From Planctomycetaceae bacterium (lineage in GTDB: Bacteria; Planctomycetota; Planctomycetia; Pirellulales; Thermoguttaceae), in assembly GCA_031283515.1 (NCBI GenBank), contig JAITBS010000119.1, forward strand, positions 1 through 6,298: 6,298 bases of DNA, given 5' to 3'. A program made the position numbers and the translations under genes. Under the pieces are notes generated by a model, which saw only the letters and a list, made by a program, of their open reading frames with translations, was not told the origin of the DNA and searched no databases. Shown piece after piece: positions 1 through 5,881 of the stretch (positions are counted from its first letter, which is position 1; each line of letters begins with the position of its first letter).

Positions 1-399
1 CAATTGTCTAAAACCAGTTGACAATTGTCTAAAACCAGTTGACAATTGACAAAAACCAGTTGGCAATTGTCTAAAACCAGTTGACAATTGGCAAAAACCA
101 GTTGACAATTGTCAAAAACCAGTTGACAATTGGTAAAAACCAGTTGACAATTACTAAAAACCAGTTGACAATTGCCAAAAACCAGTTGACAATTGACAAA
201 AACCAGTTGGCAATTGACAAAAACCAGTTGACAATTGGTAAAAACCAGTTGGCAATTGGTAAAAACCAGTTGGCAATTGGTAAAAACCAGTTGACAATTG
301 GTAAAAGCCAGTTGGCAGAGAACTAAAACCAGTTGGCAATTGGTAAAAACCAGTTGACAATTGGTAAAAGCCAGTTGGCAATTGGTAAAAACCAGTTGG
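1..399. repeat. Array family A units (CAATTG type)
   Basis: Units 1-15 and 17-19 carry CAATTG (CAATTA in unit 8) followed by AAAACCAGTTG. Unit 16 (316-336) is a family B-like unit (CAGAGAAC start) embedded among them. Where units meet, CCAGTTG, one purine and CAATTGG form a near-perfect 15-bp dyad with one mismatch. The bases after CAATTG vary from unit to unit in units 1-11 (TC, AC, TC, GC, TC, GT, CT, CC, AC, AC) and become fixed as GT from unit 12 on. The two-unit block at 274-315 is identical to 337-378, which shows segmental duplication inside the array. Confidence 0.9.
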
Positions 400-566
400 C
401 AGAGAACTAAAACCAGTCGGCAGAAGACCAAAACCAGCCGGCAGAGAACGAAAACCAGTCGGCAGAAGGCAAAAACCAGCCGGCAGAAGGCAAAAACCAG
501 TCAGCAGAAGGCAAAAACCAGCCGACAGAAGGCAAAAACCAGCCGGCAGCAGACAAAAACCAACAG
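400..566. repeat. Array family B units (CAGAAGG/CCGG type)
   Basis: Units 20-27 keep the period and the AAAACCAG core but replace CAATTG with CAGAGAAC, CAGAAGAC or CAGAAGGC, and TTGR with TCGG, TCAG, CCGA or CCGG. The block is clearly more GC-rich than family A and has lost the CAATTG dyad; several junctions instead contain the palindrome GCCGGC. Unit 20 has TCGG, intermediate between TTGG and CCGG, so the change looks like stepwise drift within one array rather than fusion of two unrelated arrays. The final unit reads CCAACAG and is the most diverged. Confidence 0.88.
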
Positions 567-616
567 TATTACTCCTTTTGCGGCATCACTATTAACGATT
601 CAGTCCTCACGATTCA

Positions 617-2938
617 CTACTTTAGATATTTTTTAATCGTATCAATGAGAATTTTTCTATCAACCGGTTTTGAGATGTAATCATCGCAACCTACTGCGAT
701 TGTTTTTTCGCGATCGCCGGTCAATGCGTGAGCTGTTACCGCAATAATCGGACGATGATAACCTTGTGAACGGAGTTGGGCGGTTGCTTCATAACCGTCC
801 TTAACCGGCATCTGCATGTCCATCAGAACAATATCGAAAAAAAGACCATTATCCATGTCGCGAACAATTTTTTGTATCCCCAATTCGCCGTTGTCGGCAA
901 CTTCAACTTTGGCTCCGGCATTGCGAAGTTGCGCCGAAATAACCATTTGATTGATCTTCATGTCTTCCACAAGAAGAATGTGTAAGTTTTTCAAAGGCAA
1001 ATCCGATTGAATTTCTGAGATGTTTTCCGGTTCTGTGTTGTTGACCGTTTCGCGAACCGCCTCCGAATGAGGTTTGAAAGACAAATCAGTAACCGATTTC
1101 TCAAGATGTTTTTTTTCCGGAGTAACAGTGAACTCTTGTTTTGACGGCAAATAAACATGCAATTTCAATGTGAAAACACTACCGATATTGGGTTCGCTTT
1201 TCACCGTAATATCACCGTCCATCAATTGAGCCAGACGTTTGGTAATACTCAGCCCCAATCCTGTACCTCCAAATTCTTGCGTCAAAGAATGATCCGCCGC
1301 AAACGGCTTAAAAAGATATTCCATTTGTTCCGGTGAAATACCAATGCCTGTATCATGAATACTGATTTTAAGTATTGTCGATTCGGGATAGGAATGACGT
1401 TTGCTTTTTACTTTGGTCGAAGTGTCCGAATCAAGACTCAAAGATGTTTCACAACGAATTTCAATATTTCCCTGCGATGTAAATTTAAAAGCGTTGTCAA
1501 CCAAATTGATAAGAATTTGCCGCAACCGGATAGGATCACCCATGATCAATTCAGGAACATTTTTATAGTGGATCGAAAAACTGAGTTTTTTCTCCGAAAT
1601 ACGAGGCATTTCCATTTGACCAATATCATCAATCAACTGCTTGAGCGATAAGGGAACCGATTCAATCTGAAGTAAATTGGCTTCAATCTGCGAAAAATCA
1701 AGAAAATCGTTAATAATCGTCAATAAATCCTGACTATTTTTCTGTATGATTTCCAAAATTCCTTTGGATTCCTCCCACTCTTGTATCAAACCGCTTTGCT
1801 GAAGACGGTGCATCAGAATATCGGTAAATCCAACAACCACATTCATTGGTGTGCGAATGTTATGGTTCATATTTGCCATAGAGTCATTTCTTACTTTGGC
1901 GGCGGCATCGGTGATTTTTTTGGCATGAATAAGTTCTTGGTTGGCGGTTGTGAGCTGCGAGATGTTTCGATAGAGAACGGTAATCAAATAAACCGCCAAC
2001 AAGTAAAAACTCAGAATGACAATCAGGAATTGCAACGATGCCCATCGGAGTTGCCCAATCATTTGATTCCACCGGTCAACTCGAAAATCCACACCCAAAA
2101 TCGCTTCGACAAACTCAGGATGTTCGGGGTCGCGCAACGGAGCAATTGCGGTTATGAAATTACCATATTGTGTCGAGCGGACTTCGTCTGCCAACACAGT
2201 ATTGCCGTCAAATCCTTTTCGATAAATTTCCAACCATTCATGAGAATGTTGAAAAGGATGTTTTGCGATTTCTTCGGGTTTTTCGATTCGATGATTGTTA
2301 TTGACATCGGCTTCGCAACAGACAACCCAAGAAACCGCATCCGCTTTATCATCCCGCAACCGCAAGGTGTAAACTCGCGCAACAAACGGAATGTTTTTAC
2401 ACCATCGAGCGTGAAGATTACGGATATTCCGGTAAACGGGATAGGTTGGTGATGTTTCCGGTAAGATTGGGGCGTGCTCTTTTACACTTTCACTCTCTTT
2501 TCCGCTTTCACTCTCTACCATTGTTGCCTTAGGTGATATTTCCGGTGCAATTTGGGCGTGCCCCATTATTTCTGTTGTGTTGGTAAATGAGTTGGTCATA
2601 CCGAGAAGCATGTCTTGCCATGTTTGGCGAAGTGCGTTTTCTTCGTTGTAAACACGCCAACTGCCAAAGATTACGATCATCAGGAATAAGAACCAGATTC
2701 CCAACAAAGGGAGCAAACGATAATGATTCCGCAAAAACCAGACACTGATCGCAATCATACCCAAGAACGCTGCCAAAATAATGATTGCAAGATCCCATTG
2801 AAAAATCTGGCTAAATAAACAACAAGCCGGAATATTCATAAAGCAATTCAACCCAACATTAAATAGTGATATTAAAAGACAAAACGTTTCTGAAAAAATT
2901 CTCTTTCCGTCAATTTGAAAAATAAACCGAACCTTCAA
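617..2938 (-). CDS. Membrane hybrid sensor histidine kinase with C-terminal receiver domain
   Basis: Sensor kinase of 773 residues that should autophosphorylate on His and pass the phosphate to its own receiver; the input signal is unknown. Hydrophobic segments lie at about 19-42, 46-69, 75-94 and 302-322. Residues about 165-300 form an extracytoplasmic Cache-like domain ending in AILGVDFRVDRW. The HisKA H-box has H359 in NMNHNIRTP, where the usual acidic residue after His is Asn360. The ATPase domain has the N-box (N478, N482), G1 DTGIGI (529-534), LFKPF (542-546) and G2 GGTGLGL (557-563). The receiver (about 652-773) has E658/D659, phosphoacceptor D707, T735 and K757. There is no HPt domain and no separate regulator nearby. 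The start is uncertain. TTG at 2938 gives a Lys/Arg-rich N-terminus before a first membrane segment, which suits the positive-inside rule with RNHYR (70-74) cytoplasmic. ATG at 2839 (residue 34) is the alternative; neither has a clear Shine-Dalgarno site. Class certain, ligand unknown. Confidence 0.95.
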   Translation of the reverse strand: MKVRFIFQIDGKRIFSETFCLLISLFNVGLNCFMNIPACCLFSQIFQWDLAIIILAAFLGMIAISVWFLRNHYRLLPLLGIWFLFLMIVIFGSWRVYNEENALRQTWQDMLLGMTNSFTNTTEIMGHAQIAPEISPKATMVESESGKESESVKEHAPILPETSPTYPVYRNIRNLHARWCKNIPFVARVYTLRLRDDKADAVSWVVCCEADVNNNHRIEKPEEIAKHPFQHSHEWLEIYRKGFDGNTVLADEVRSTQYGNFITAIAPLRDPEHPEFVEAILGVDFRVDRWNQMIGQLRWASLQFLIVILSFYLLAVYLITVLYRNISQLTTANQELIHAKKITDAAAKVRNDSMANMNHNIRTPMNVVVGFTDILMHRLQQSGLIQEWEESKGILEIIQKNSQDLLTIINDFLDFSQIEANLLQIESVPLSLKQLIDDIGQMEMPRISEKKLSFSIHYKNVPELIMGDPIRLRQILINLVDNAFKFTSQGNIEIRCETSLSLDSDTSTKVKSKRHSYPESTILKISIHDTGIGISPEQMEYLFKPFAADHSLTQEFGGTGLGLSITKRLAQLMDGDITVKSEPNIGSVFTLKLHVYLPSKQEFTVTPEKKHLEKSVTDLSFKPHSEAVRETVNNTEPENISEIQSDLPLKNLHILLVEDMKINQMVISAQLRNAGAKVEVADNGELGIQKIVRDMDNGLFFDIVLMDMQMPVKDGYEATAQLRSQGYHRPIIAVTAHALTGDREKTIAVGCDDYISKPVDRKILIDTIKKYLK

Positions 2939-2952
2939 ACAGGAAGTACAAC

Positions 2953-2981
2953 ATTGTCCTCTATTTAGGAATGATTTTCAA
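2953..2981 (-). promoter_or_regulatory. Possible sigma70-like promoter of the kinase gene
   Basis: On the minus strand TTGAAA (2976-2981) and GACAAT (2953-2958) are separated by exactly 17 bases. The match is five of six at -35 and four of six at -10. Transcription would start near 2946, only a few bases before the TTG start at 2938 or about 107 bases before the alternative ATG at 2839. This is a weak match in AT-rich DNA. A perfect TTGACA at 3049-3054 on the same strand has no usable -10. Confidence 0.28.
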
Positions 2982-3077
2982 TCCCTTGACCGTTAAGAAT
3001 TTTTCCGATATTTTGGGACAGGTGTGATGAAAAAGTAACAGTGTGCAATGTCAACATGAAAGAATTATTTGGGGCAA

Positions 3078-3095
3078 CGCGGTTCAACTGCCGCG
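3078..3095 (-). other. Small GC-rich hairpin across the ATPase stop codon
   Basis: CGCGG (3078-3082) and CCGCG (3091-3095) can pair around an 8-base loop that contains the TGA stop codon of the ABC ATPase gene (3084-3086). No T-run follows on the minus strand, so it is not a convincing intrinsic terminator. It could protect the 3' end of the transcript or be chance. Confidence 0.3.
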
Positions 3096-3971
3096 AACAC
3101 GCCGACCTGGTCGGGCTTCACTTTCTTCGATGATACGCAGGAATAAGTTTTCCAATGTTGTAGCGGGATTACCGCTGTAAATGAGTTGAGCTTTATCCTC
3201 TTCGATGATTTTCACGATTTGATTTTTCGCATTTTCGCTGAGACCTGAAATGCGAAATTCAGTTTCGTTTGAGATTTTCAAGAGGTCTTCGACGCGTCCT
3301 AATTCTTTGAGTTCACCCTGATGCAGAATACCGATTCGGTCGCAGACATCTTGGACATCAGCTAAAAGGTGGGAGGACATGATAATTGTTTTCCCTTGAC
3401 TTTTGAGATCGAGAATTAGGTCTTTCATATTTCGGGTTCCGATGGGATCGAGTCCGCTGGTTGGTTCGTCGAGGAGAATTAGATCGGGGTCATTGATGAG
3501 AGCCTGAGCCAAACCGATACGCCGTGACATTCCTTTTGAGTATTCACGTAATTGACGTTTCCGTGCTGATTCGAGCCCGACCATATTGATCAGACGGGCG
3601 ATCCGTTGACGCCGAACTGCTCCGGTCATATTAAATAAGCGACCGTAAAAATCAAGAGTTTCTTCGGCATTCAGAAACCGGTACAAATAAGATTCTTCGG
3701 GCAGATAGCCGATTTTTTCATTTTTAGCGACATCAGTAGCGGACTTACCGAGAACAAAAATATCACCGCTTGTTGGAAACAACAAGCCAAGTAACAATTT
3801 AATGGTTGTTGTTTTTCCAGAACCATTAGGACCGAGTAGTCCGAAAACTTCACCGCGATGGATTTCAAGATCAAGAGCTTTTAAGGCTCTTACTTTTTGA
3901 CGTCCCCAAAAATCTCGATAAACTTTAGTCAAGTTTCTTGTTTCGACAACAACATTCGATCCTGTGCTCAT
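3084..3971 (-). CDS. ABC transporter ATP-binding protein (ABC-2 / CcmA-like)
   Basis: Cytoplasmic ATPase subunit of an ABC-2-type exporter, 295 residues, the usual length for this family. It would power a membrane permease that is not encoded in this window; the cargo cannot be read from the ATPase. In order it shows Walker A GPNGSGKTT (47-55), the Q-loop region GYLPEES with Glu92 where other ABC families have Gln (common in the CcmA/NatA-like group), signature YSKGMS (144-149), Walker B LILLDEP (164-170), D-loop SGLD (172-175) and switch His201 in SSHLL. All catalytic residues are present. The tail beyond about residue 225 is the short accessory domain usual in this group and ends in a basic stretch (PGRRVRGS). 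The ATG at 3971 has AGGGAT (3979-3984) seven bases upstream, the clearest ribosome-binding site in the window. The next gene downstream is the kinase, 145 bp away, so there is no operon partner. Confidence 0.95.
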   Translation of the reverse strand: MSTGSNVVVETRNLTKVYRDFWGRQKVRALKALDLEIHRGEVFGLLGPNGSGKTTTIKLLLGLLFPTSGDIFVLGKSATDVAKNEKIGYLPEESYLYRFLNAEETLDFYGRLFNMTGAVRRQRIARLINMVGLESARKRQLREYSKGMSRRIGLAQALINDPDLILLDEPTSGLDPIGTRNMKDLILDLKSQGKTIIMSSHLLADVQDVCDRIGILHQGELKELGRVEDLLKISNETEFRISGLSENAKNQIVKIIEEDKAQLIYSGNPATTLENLFLRIIEESEARPGRRVRGS

Positions 3972-3978
3972 AAAATCA

Positions 3979-3984
3979 ATCCCT
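3979..3984 (-). promoter_or_regulatory. Ribosome-binding site of the ABC ATPase gene
   Basis: AGGGAT on the minus strand lies seven bases before the ATG at 3969-3971. It supports that start, and it stands out because the other starts in the window have no comparable site. Confidence 0.6.
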
Positions 3985-4266
3985 AATAAAAGCAGGAAAA
4001 ATAAATAATTAAGAACTTAGACAATAATATGCCGACAGCGGTTTTAATTTCTTATTGGTTTCCAATAGACGCGGGCGAGCCAATAACTGCTCTATAACGG
4101 AGTTATCTGTAATAAACCCAACGATAACTATTTCCGCCGGCAAATATAATGATAATAATTTACCGAAATACTTAAAAAAAAAAAGTCCTTTGAAAAAAAA
4201 CTTTTGAAAAAAATAATAATTCCACTGATATATTACCAAATAACAAATTACAAATAATTTATATAC

Positions 4267-4287
4267 TGAACAGTTATAGTCTGTTCA
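4267..4287. promoter_or_regulatory. Perfect 7-bp inverted repeat, possible operator or RNA hairpin
   Basis: TGAACAG (4267-4273) and CTGTTCA (4281-4287) are exact inverted repeats around the 7-base spacer TTATAGT. The arm centres lie 14 bp apart. The site is about 300 bp upstream of the ATPase start, in AT-rich DNA. It could bind a dimeric repressor or form a stem-loop in a read-through RNA. It does not match a LexA box or another operator that I recognise. Confidence 0.4.
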
Positions 4288-4366
4288 ATCCAAGCCGATC
4301 TGTCTGTTTATTCTAAATTTTGAACCCAATGCAGTGAAGAAATTTAACCGCCAACCCTAGAAAACG

Positions 4367-4382
4367 AAGGACTCCAGTCCTT
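4367..4382 (-). terminator. Terminator-like hairpin downstream of nifU
   Basis: AAGGACT (4367-4373) and AGTCCTT (4376-4382) are perfect inverted repeats separated by two bases, so the RNA would form a six-pair stem with a tetraloop. On the minus strand the stem is followed by CGTTTTCT, a short T-rich tract. It lies about 30 bases past the nifU stop codon, where an intrinsic terminator would be expected. The U-run is short, so termination may be partial. Confidence 0.5.
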
Positions 4383-4411
4383 TAACTGTGGAATTTTGGT
4401 AACACTGGGAG

Positions 4412-5404
4412 TTAGACTTGAATAACATGGATACGTTCATCAATTTTTTCTTTGAGCGTCCGTTCAATGAGATATTTCAGTGTTTGGCTTGCTCCGGTAC
4501 AACCGGCACAGGTTCCGCGAAGTTCGATATAAACAGTTGTTTCCTTAATGTCAATCAATTCCAAATCGCCGCCGTCCTTTTGCACCATTGGTCGCAGATA
4601 TTCATCAAGCAATTTCTCAATTTTCTTGGCAAACTGGAATGGTGAAAGTTTTGGAGAATCAGCGGTTTCCTGTGACGACTTGGGAGTGAGCGGAATAGAA
4701 GAAAGGTTGCCGGAAATAATCGGCAACGTCAATGAATTTACCGATTTTTTTTCTGTTCCCCAAACTTCATCGAGTAAATCTTGCAAACCGCCAGGGGCGT
4801 GATGGCAATTCATACATCCGCCGCCAGCCTTAACTGCACCAGTAATTTCTGCAATGGAATGAAGATTTAATTCTTTGATTTTCCGTTTAAGATACGGTTC
4901 GGTCAGAGTAAAACATCGGCAAACAACACGTCCTTCCTCCTGTTCTTCAGCATGAATATCAATTCCGAGTGTATTGAGATTGACACCGCGTTTTTGTGCC
5001 CAATTAAAAACGGCTGCCTGCAATGCTTCGGCGCCCATGACCGAACAATGAATTTTTTGTTCCGGTAAACCATCAAGAAAATCGACAATATCCTGATTAG
5101 TAATTGTTAAGGCTTTAACAGGAGTCAGATGTCCGGTTTCGATCATACAACACAGTGCTTCGGAAGCGGCGATTGCCGAAGTACAGCCGAATGTCAGATA
5201 TTTTGCTTCAGTAATTTCATCCCGAAGCGGATCTGCCGGATCACGGCGCACCCGAAATGTAAAACGCAATGCATCACCACACGCAATCGAACCGTGTTCG
5301 CCTAAACCGTCTGGATCGGTAATTTCACCAAGATGCGTTCCCGGTTTTCCATGAACAGCATCAGTAAAAAGTTGTATCGTTTTATCGCTGTATTCCCAAG
5401 CCAT
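4412..5404 (-). CDS. nifU: Three-domain NifU Fe-S cluster scaffold protein
   Basis: Cytoplasmic scaffold that assembles Fe-S clusters with sulfur from a NifS-type cysteine desulfurase and passes them to target enzymes. The 330 residues hold all three classical domains. The N-terminal IscU-like domain has cluster cysteines C42 (ACGDAL), C74 (FGCTSAIAASEA) and C120 (IHCSVMGAEAL). The central [2Fe-2S] BFD-like domain has C162 and C164 (CRC) and C197 and C200 (CMNC). A hydrophilic linker (about 215-255) leads to the C-terminal Nfu domain with C299-x-x-C302 (GTCAGCTGAS). No conserved cysteine is missing, and the length is close to that of Azotobacter NifU. The ATG at 5404 begins MAWEYS; no Shine-Dalgarno site is seen. 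The DUF1844 gene lies 39 bp upstream, so the two are probably co-transcribed. No nifS and no nitrogenase gene is in the window. Full-length NifU also occurs in non-fixing bacteria as the general scaffold, which I infer here. Confidence 0.96.
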   Translation of the reverse strand: MAWEYSDKTIQLFTDAVHGKPGTHLGEITDPDGLGEHGSIACGDALRFTFRVRRDPADPLRDEITEAKYLTFGCTSAIAASEALCCMIETGHLTPVKALTITNQDIVDFLDGLPEQKIHCSVMGAEALQAAVFNWAQKRGVNLNTLGIDIHAEEQEEGRVVCRCFTLTEPYLKRKIKELNLHSIAEITGAVKAGGGCMNCHHAPGGLQDLLDEVWGTEKKSVNSLTLPIISGNLSSIPLTPKSSQETADSPKLSPFQFAKKIEKLLDEYLRPMVQKDGGDLELIDIKETTVYIELRGTCAGCTGASQTLKYLIERTLKEKIDERIHVIQV

Positions 5405-5443
5405 AACGTTACGGATTGTACGGATGTTTATTGAAATGGAAAA

Positions 5444-5794
5444 TTATTTACTATCACGTTTTTGCTTTTCGTTTTGTGCGGCAATATAAATCATTCGCAA
5501 ATCGTGCAGGATATTGATCAATGTTTTTGTTTCGTCTTCGGTTTGATTTCCTTTTGTTTTTTCATTGAGTAGTGCGATTGTGTCGATCAGGTGTTTTCCC
5601 TGATACAACATAATATTTTTCGATCCGTCAAACGGGTTAGGAAAAATACCAAGCGAAATCATGGCTTGGTTTGCCAACCCCGAAGCAAGACCAATAAGAG
5701 TCGGATCGGGAAGCGGTACATCCTGAGGAATTTCCGAATGCGGTGTTTGGGTGTCTGAATTTTTTTCCGGGTCTAAATTTTTATCTTCTGACAT
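5444..5794 (-). CDS. DUF1844 domain protein of unknown function
   Basis: A small soluble protein of 116 residues with no signal peptide or membrane segment. The first 28 or so residues are polar and probably disordered. The rest matches the DUF1844 pattern: PDPTLIGLASGLANQAMISLG, then PNPFDG, a helix with HLIDTIALLNEKTKGN, then a final helix with LINILHDLRMIYI and a charged tail. The LASxLxxQAxxxLG and EKTKGNxTxxE signatures are the basis of the call. No biochemical function is established for the family as far as I know. I chose ATG at 5794. An in-frame TTG at 5827 would add 11 residues (MLVKIKRKNQN), but they are outside the family domain and have no ribosome-binding site. A good promoter lies about 60 bp upstream and nifU follows after 39 bp, so this looks like the first gene of a two-gene unit. 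Confidence 0.9.
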   Translation of the reverse strand: MSEDKNLDPEKNSDTQTPHSEIPQDVPLPDPTLIGLASGLANQAMISLGIFPNPFDGSKNIMLYQGKHLIDTIALLNEKTKGNQTEDETKTLINILHDLRMIYIAAQNEKQKRDSK

Positions 5795-5853
5795 ATTTTG
5801 ATTTTTGCGTTTGATTTTTACCAACAAGAGGCGAAAGTTTTCTATCTTTCCTA

Positions 5854-5881
5854 ATTATCTGCTTTTCACTGAAAAAATCAA
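5854..5881 (-). promoter_or_regulatory. Sigma70-like promoter for the DUF1844-nifU unit
   Basis: On the minus strand TTGATT (5876-5881) and GATAAT (5854-5859) are separated by 16 bases. The -10 differs from TATAAT only at the first base. Transcription would start near 5846, about 52 bases before the ATG at 5794. It is the best -35/-10 pair found upstream of any gene in the window. Confidence 0.5.

Larger units (their letters stand above)
1..566. repeat. 21-bp tandem repeat array, 27 units, open at left edge
   Basis: Twenty-seven head-to-tail units of exactly 21 bp start at position 1 and every 21 bases after it. The last (547-566) is one base short and diverged, and the array enters unique sequence at 567. 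The left end is not in the window, so 27 is a minimum. A unit reads CAATTG, two variable bases, A or T, then AAAACCAG, then TTG and a purine. The AAAA(A)CCAG core is kept in almost every unit, while the flanks drift from CAATTG/TTGR on the left to CAGAAGG/CCGG on the right. There is no indel, so spacing is rigid. Because 21 is a multiple of 3, several frames stay open for long stretches and give heptapeptide repeats, but every frame is broken by TAA, TGA or TAG in some units and no convincing start exists. I read the array as non-coding. It lies 50 bp past the stop codon of the minus-strand kinase. Unlike a CRISPR array, it has no spacers. Confidence 0.97.
3972..4411. other. 440-bp non-coding spacer with A/T tracts
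   Basis: No credible gene lies between the ATPase and nifU. The centre (about 4174-4213) holds three A-runs of 11, 8 and 7 bases, which are T-runs on the coding strand of the neighbours, within the repeated words CTTTGAAAAAAA and CTTTTGAAAAAAA. The right part contains a perfect 7-bp dyad (4267-4287) and a terminator-like hairpin (4367-4382). The part at 4020-4140 is less AT-biased, but its open frames are short and start at TTG without support. The spacer probably contains the ATPase promoter, but no -35/-10 pair stands out. Confidence 0.6.

Noticed and set aside
81..326. Plus-strand open frame of heptapeptide repeats (QLTIGKN type)
   Set aside because: It starts at a TTG inside the array, has no ribosome-binding site, and is bounded by TAA codons in units 4 and 16. 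A 21-bp period keeps frames open by arithmetic alone.
154..381. Minus-strand open frame of FYQLPTG-type repeats
   Set aside because: It lies wholly inside the array, has no start signal, and ends at TAG in unit 8 where the repeat varies. It overlaps equally open frames on the other strand.
1..566. CRISPR array
   Set aside because: Units are contiguous 21-bp repeats with no unique spacers, and no cas gene is present.
361..636. Plus-strand Lys/Arg-rich repeat frame (TSRQKAK type) running past the array
   Set aside because: It has a TTG start within a repeat unit and no ribosome-binding site, and its end overlaps the kinase 3' end on the other strand.
411..680. Plus-strand open frame with NQPAEGK-type repeats continuing into unique sequence
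   Set aside because: Its composition looks protein-like, but it follows a TAA in unit 20 and has no ATG, GTG or TTG before position 645. It could only be the relic of a coding repeat.
1781..2452. 223-codon plus-strand open frame antisense to the kinase
   Set aside because: It is a shadow of the kinase coding frame. The kinase has clear domains on the minus strand, and the antisense product resembles nothing.
3049..3054. Perfect TTGACA on the minus strand upstream of the kinase
   Set aside because: No -10-like hexamer lies at 16-18 bases spacing (TTCATC at 17), so it is not called as a promoter.
4009..4239. 76-codon minus-strand open frame in the nifU-ATPase spacer
   Set aside because: It has a TTG start next to the T-rich tract, a Phe/Lys-rich N-terminus produced by poly-T, no ribosome-binding site and no recognisable domain.
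4412..5404. Evidence for nitrogen fixation
   Set aside because: NifU alone is not diagnostic. No nifS, nifHDK or other nif gene is in the window, and full-length NifU also serves as a general Fe-S scaffold.
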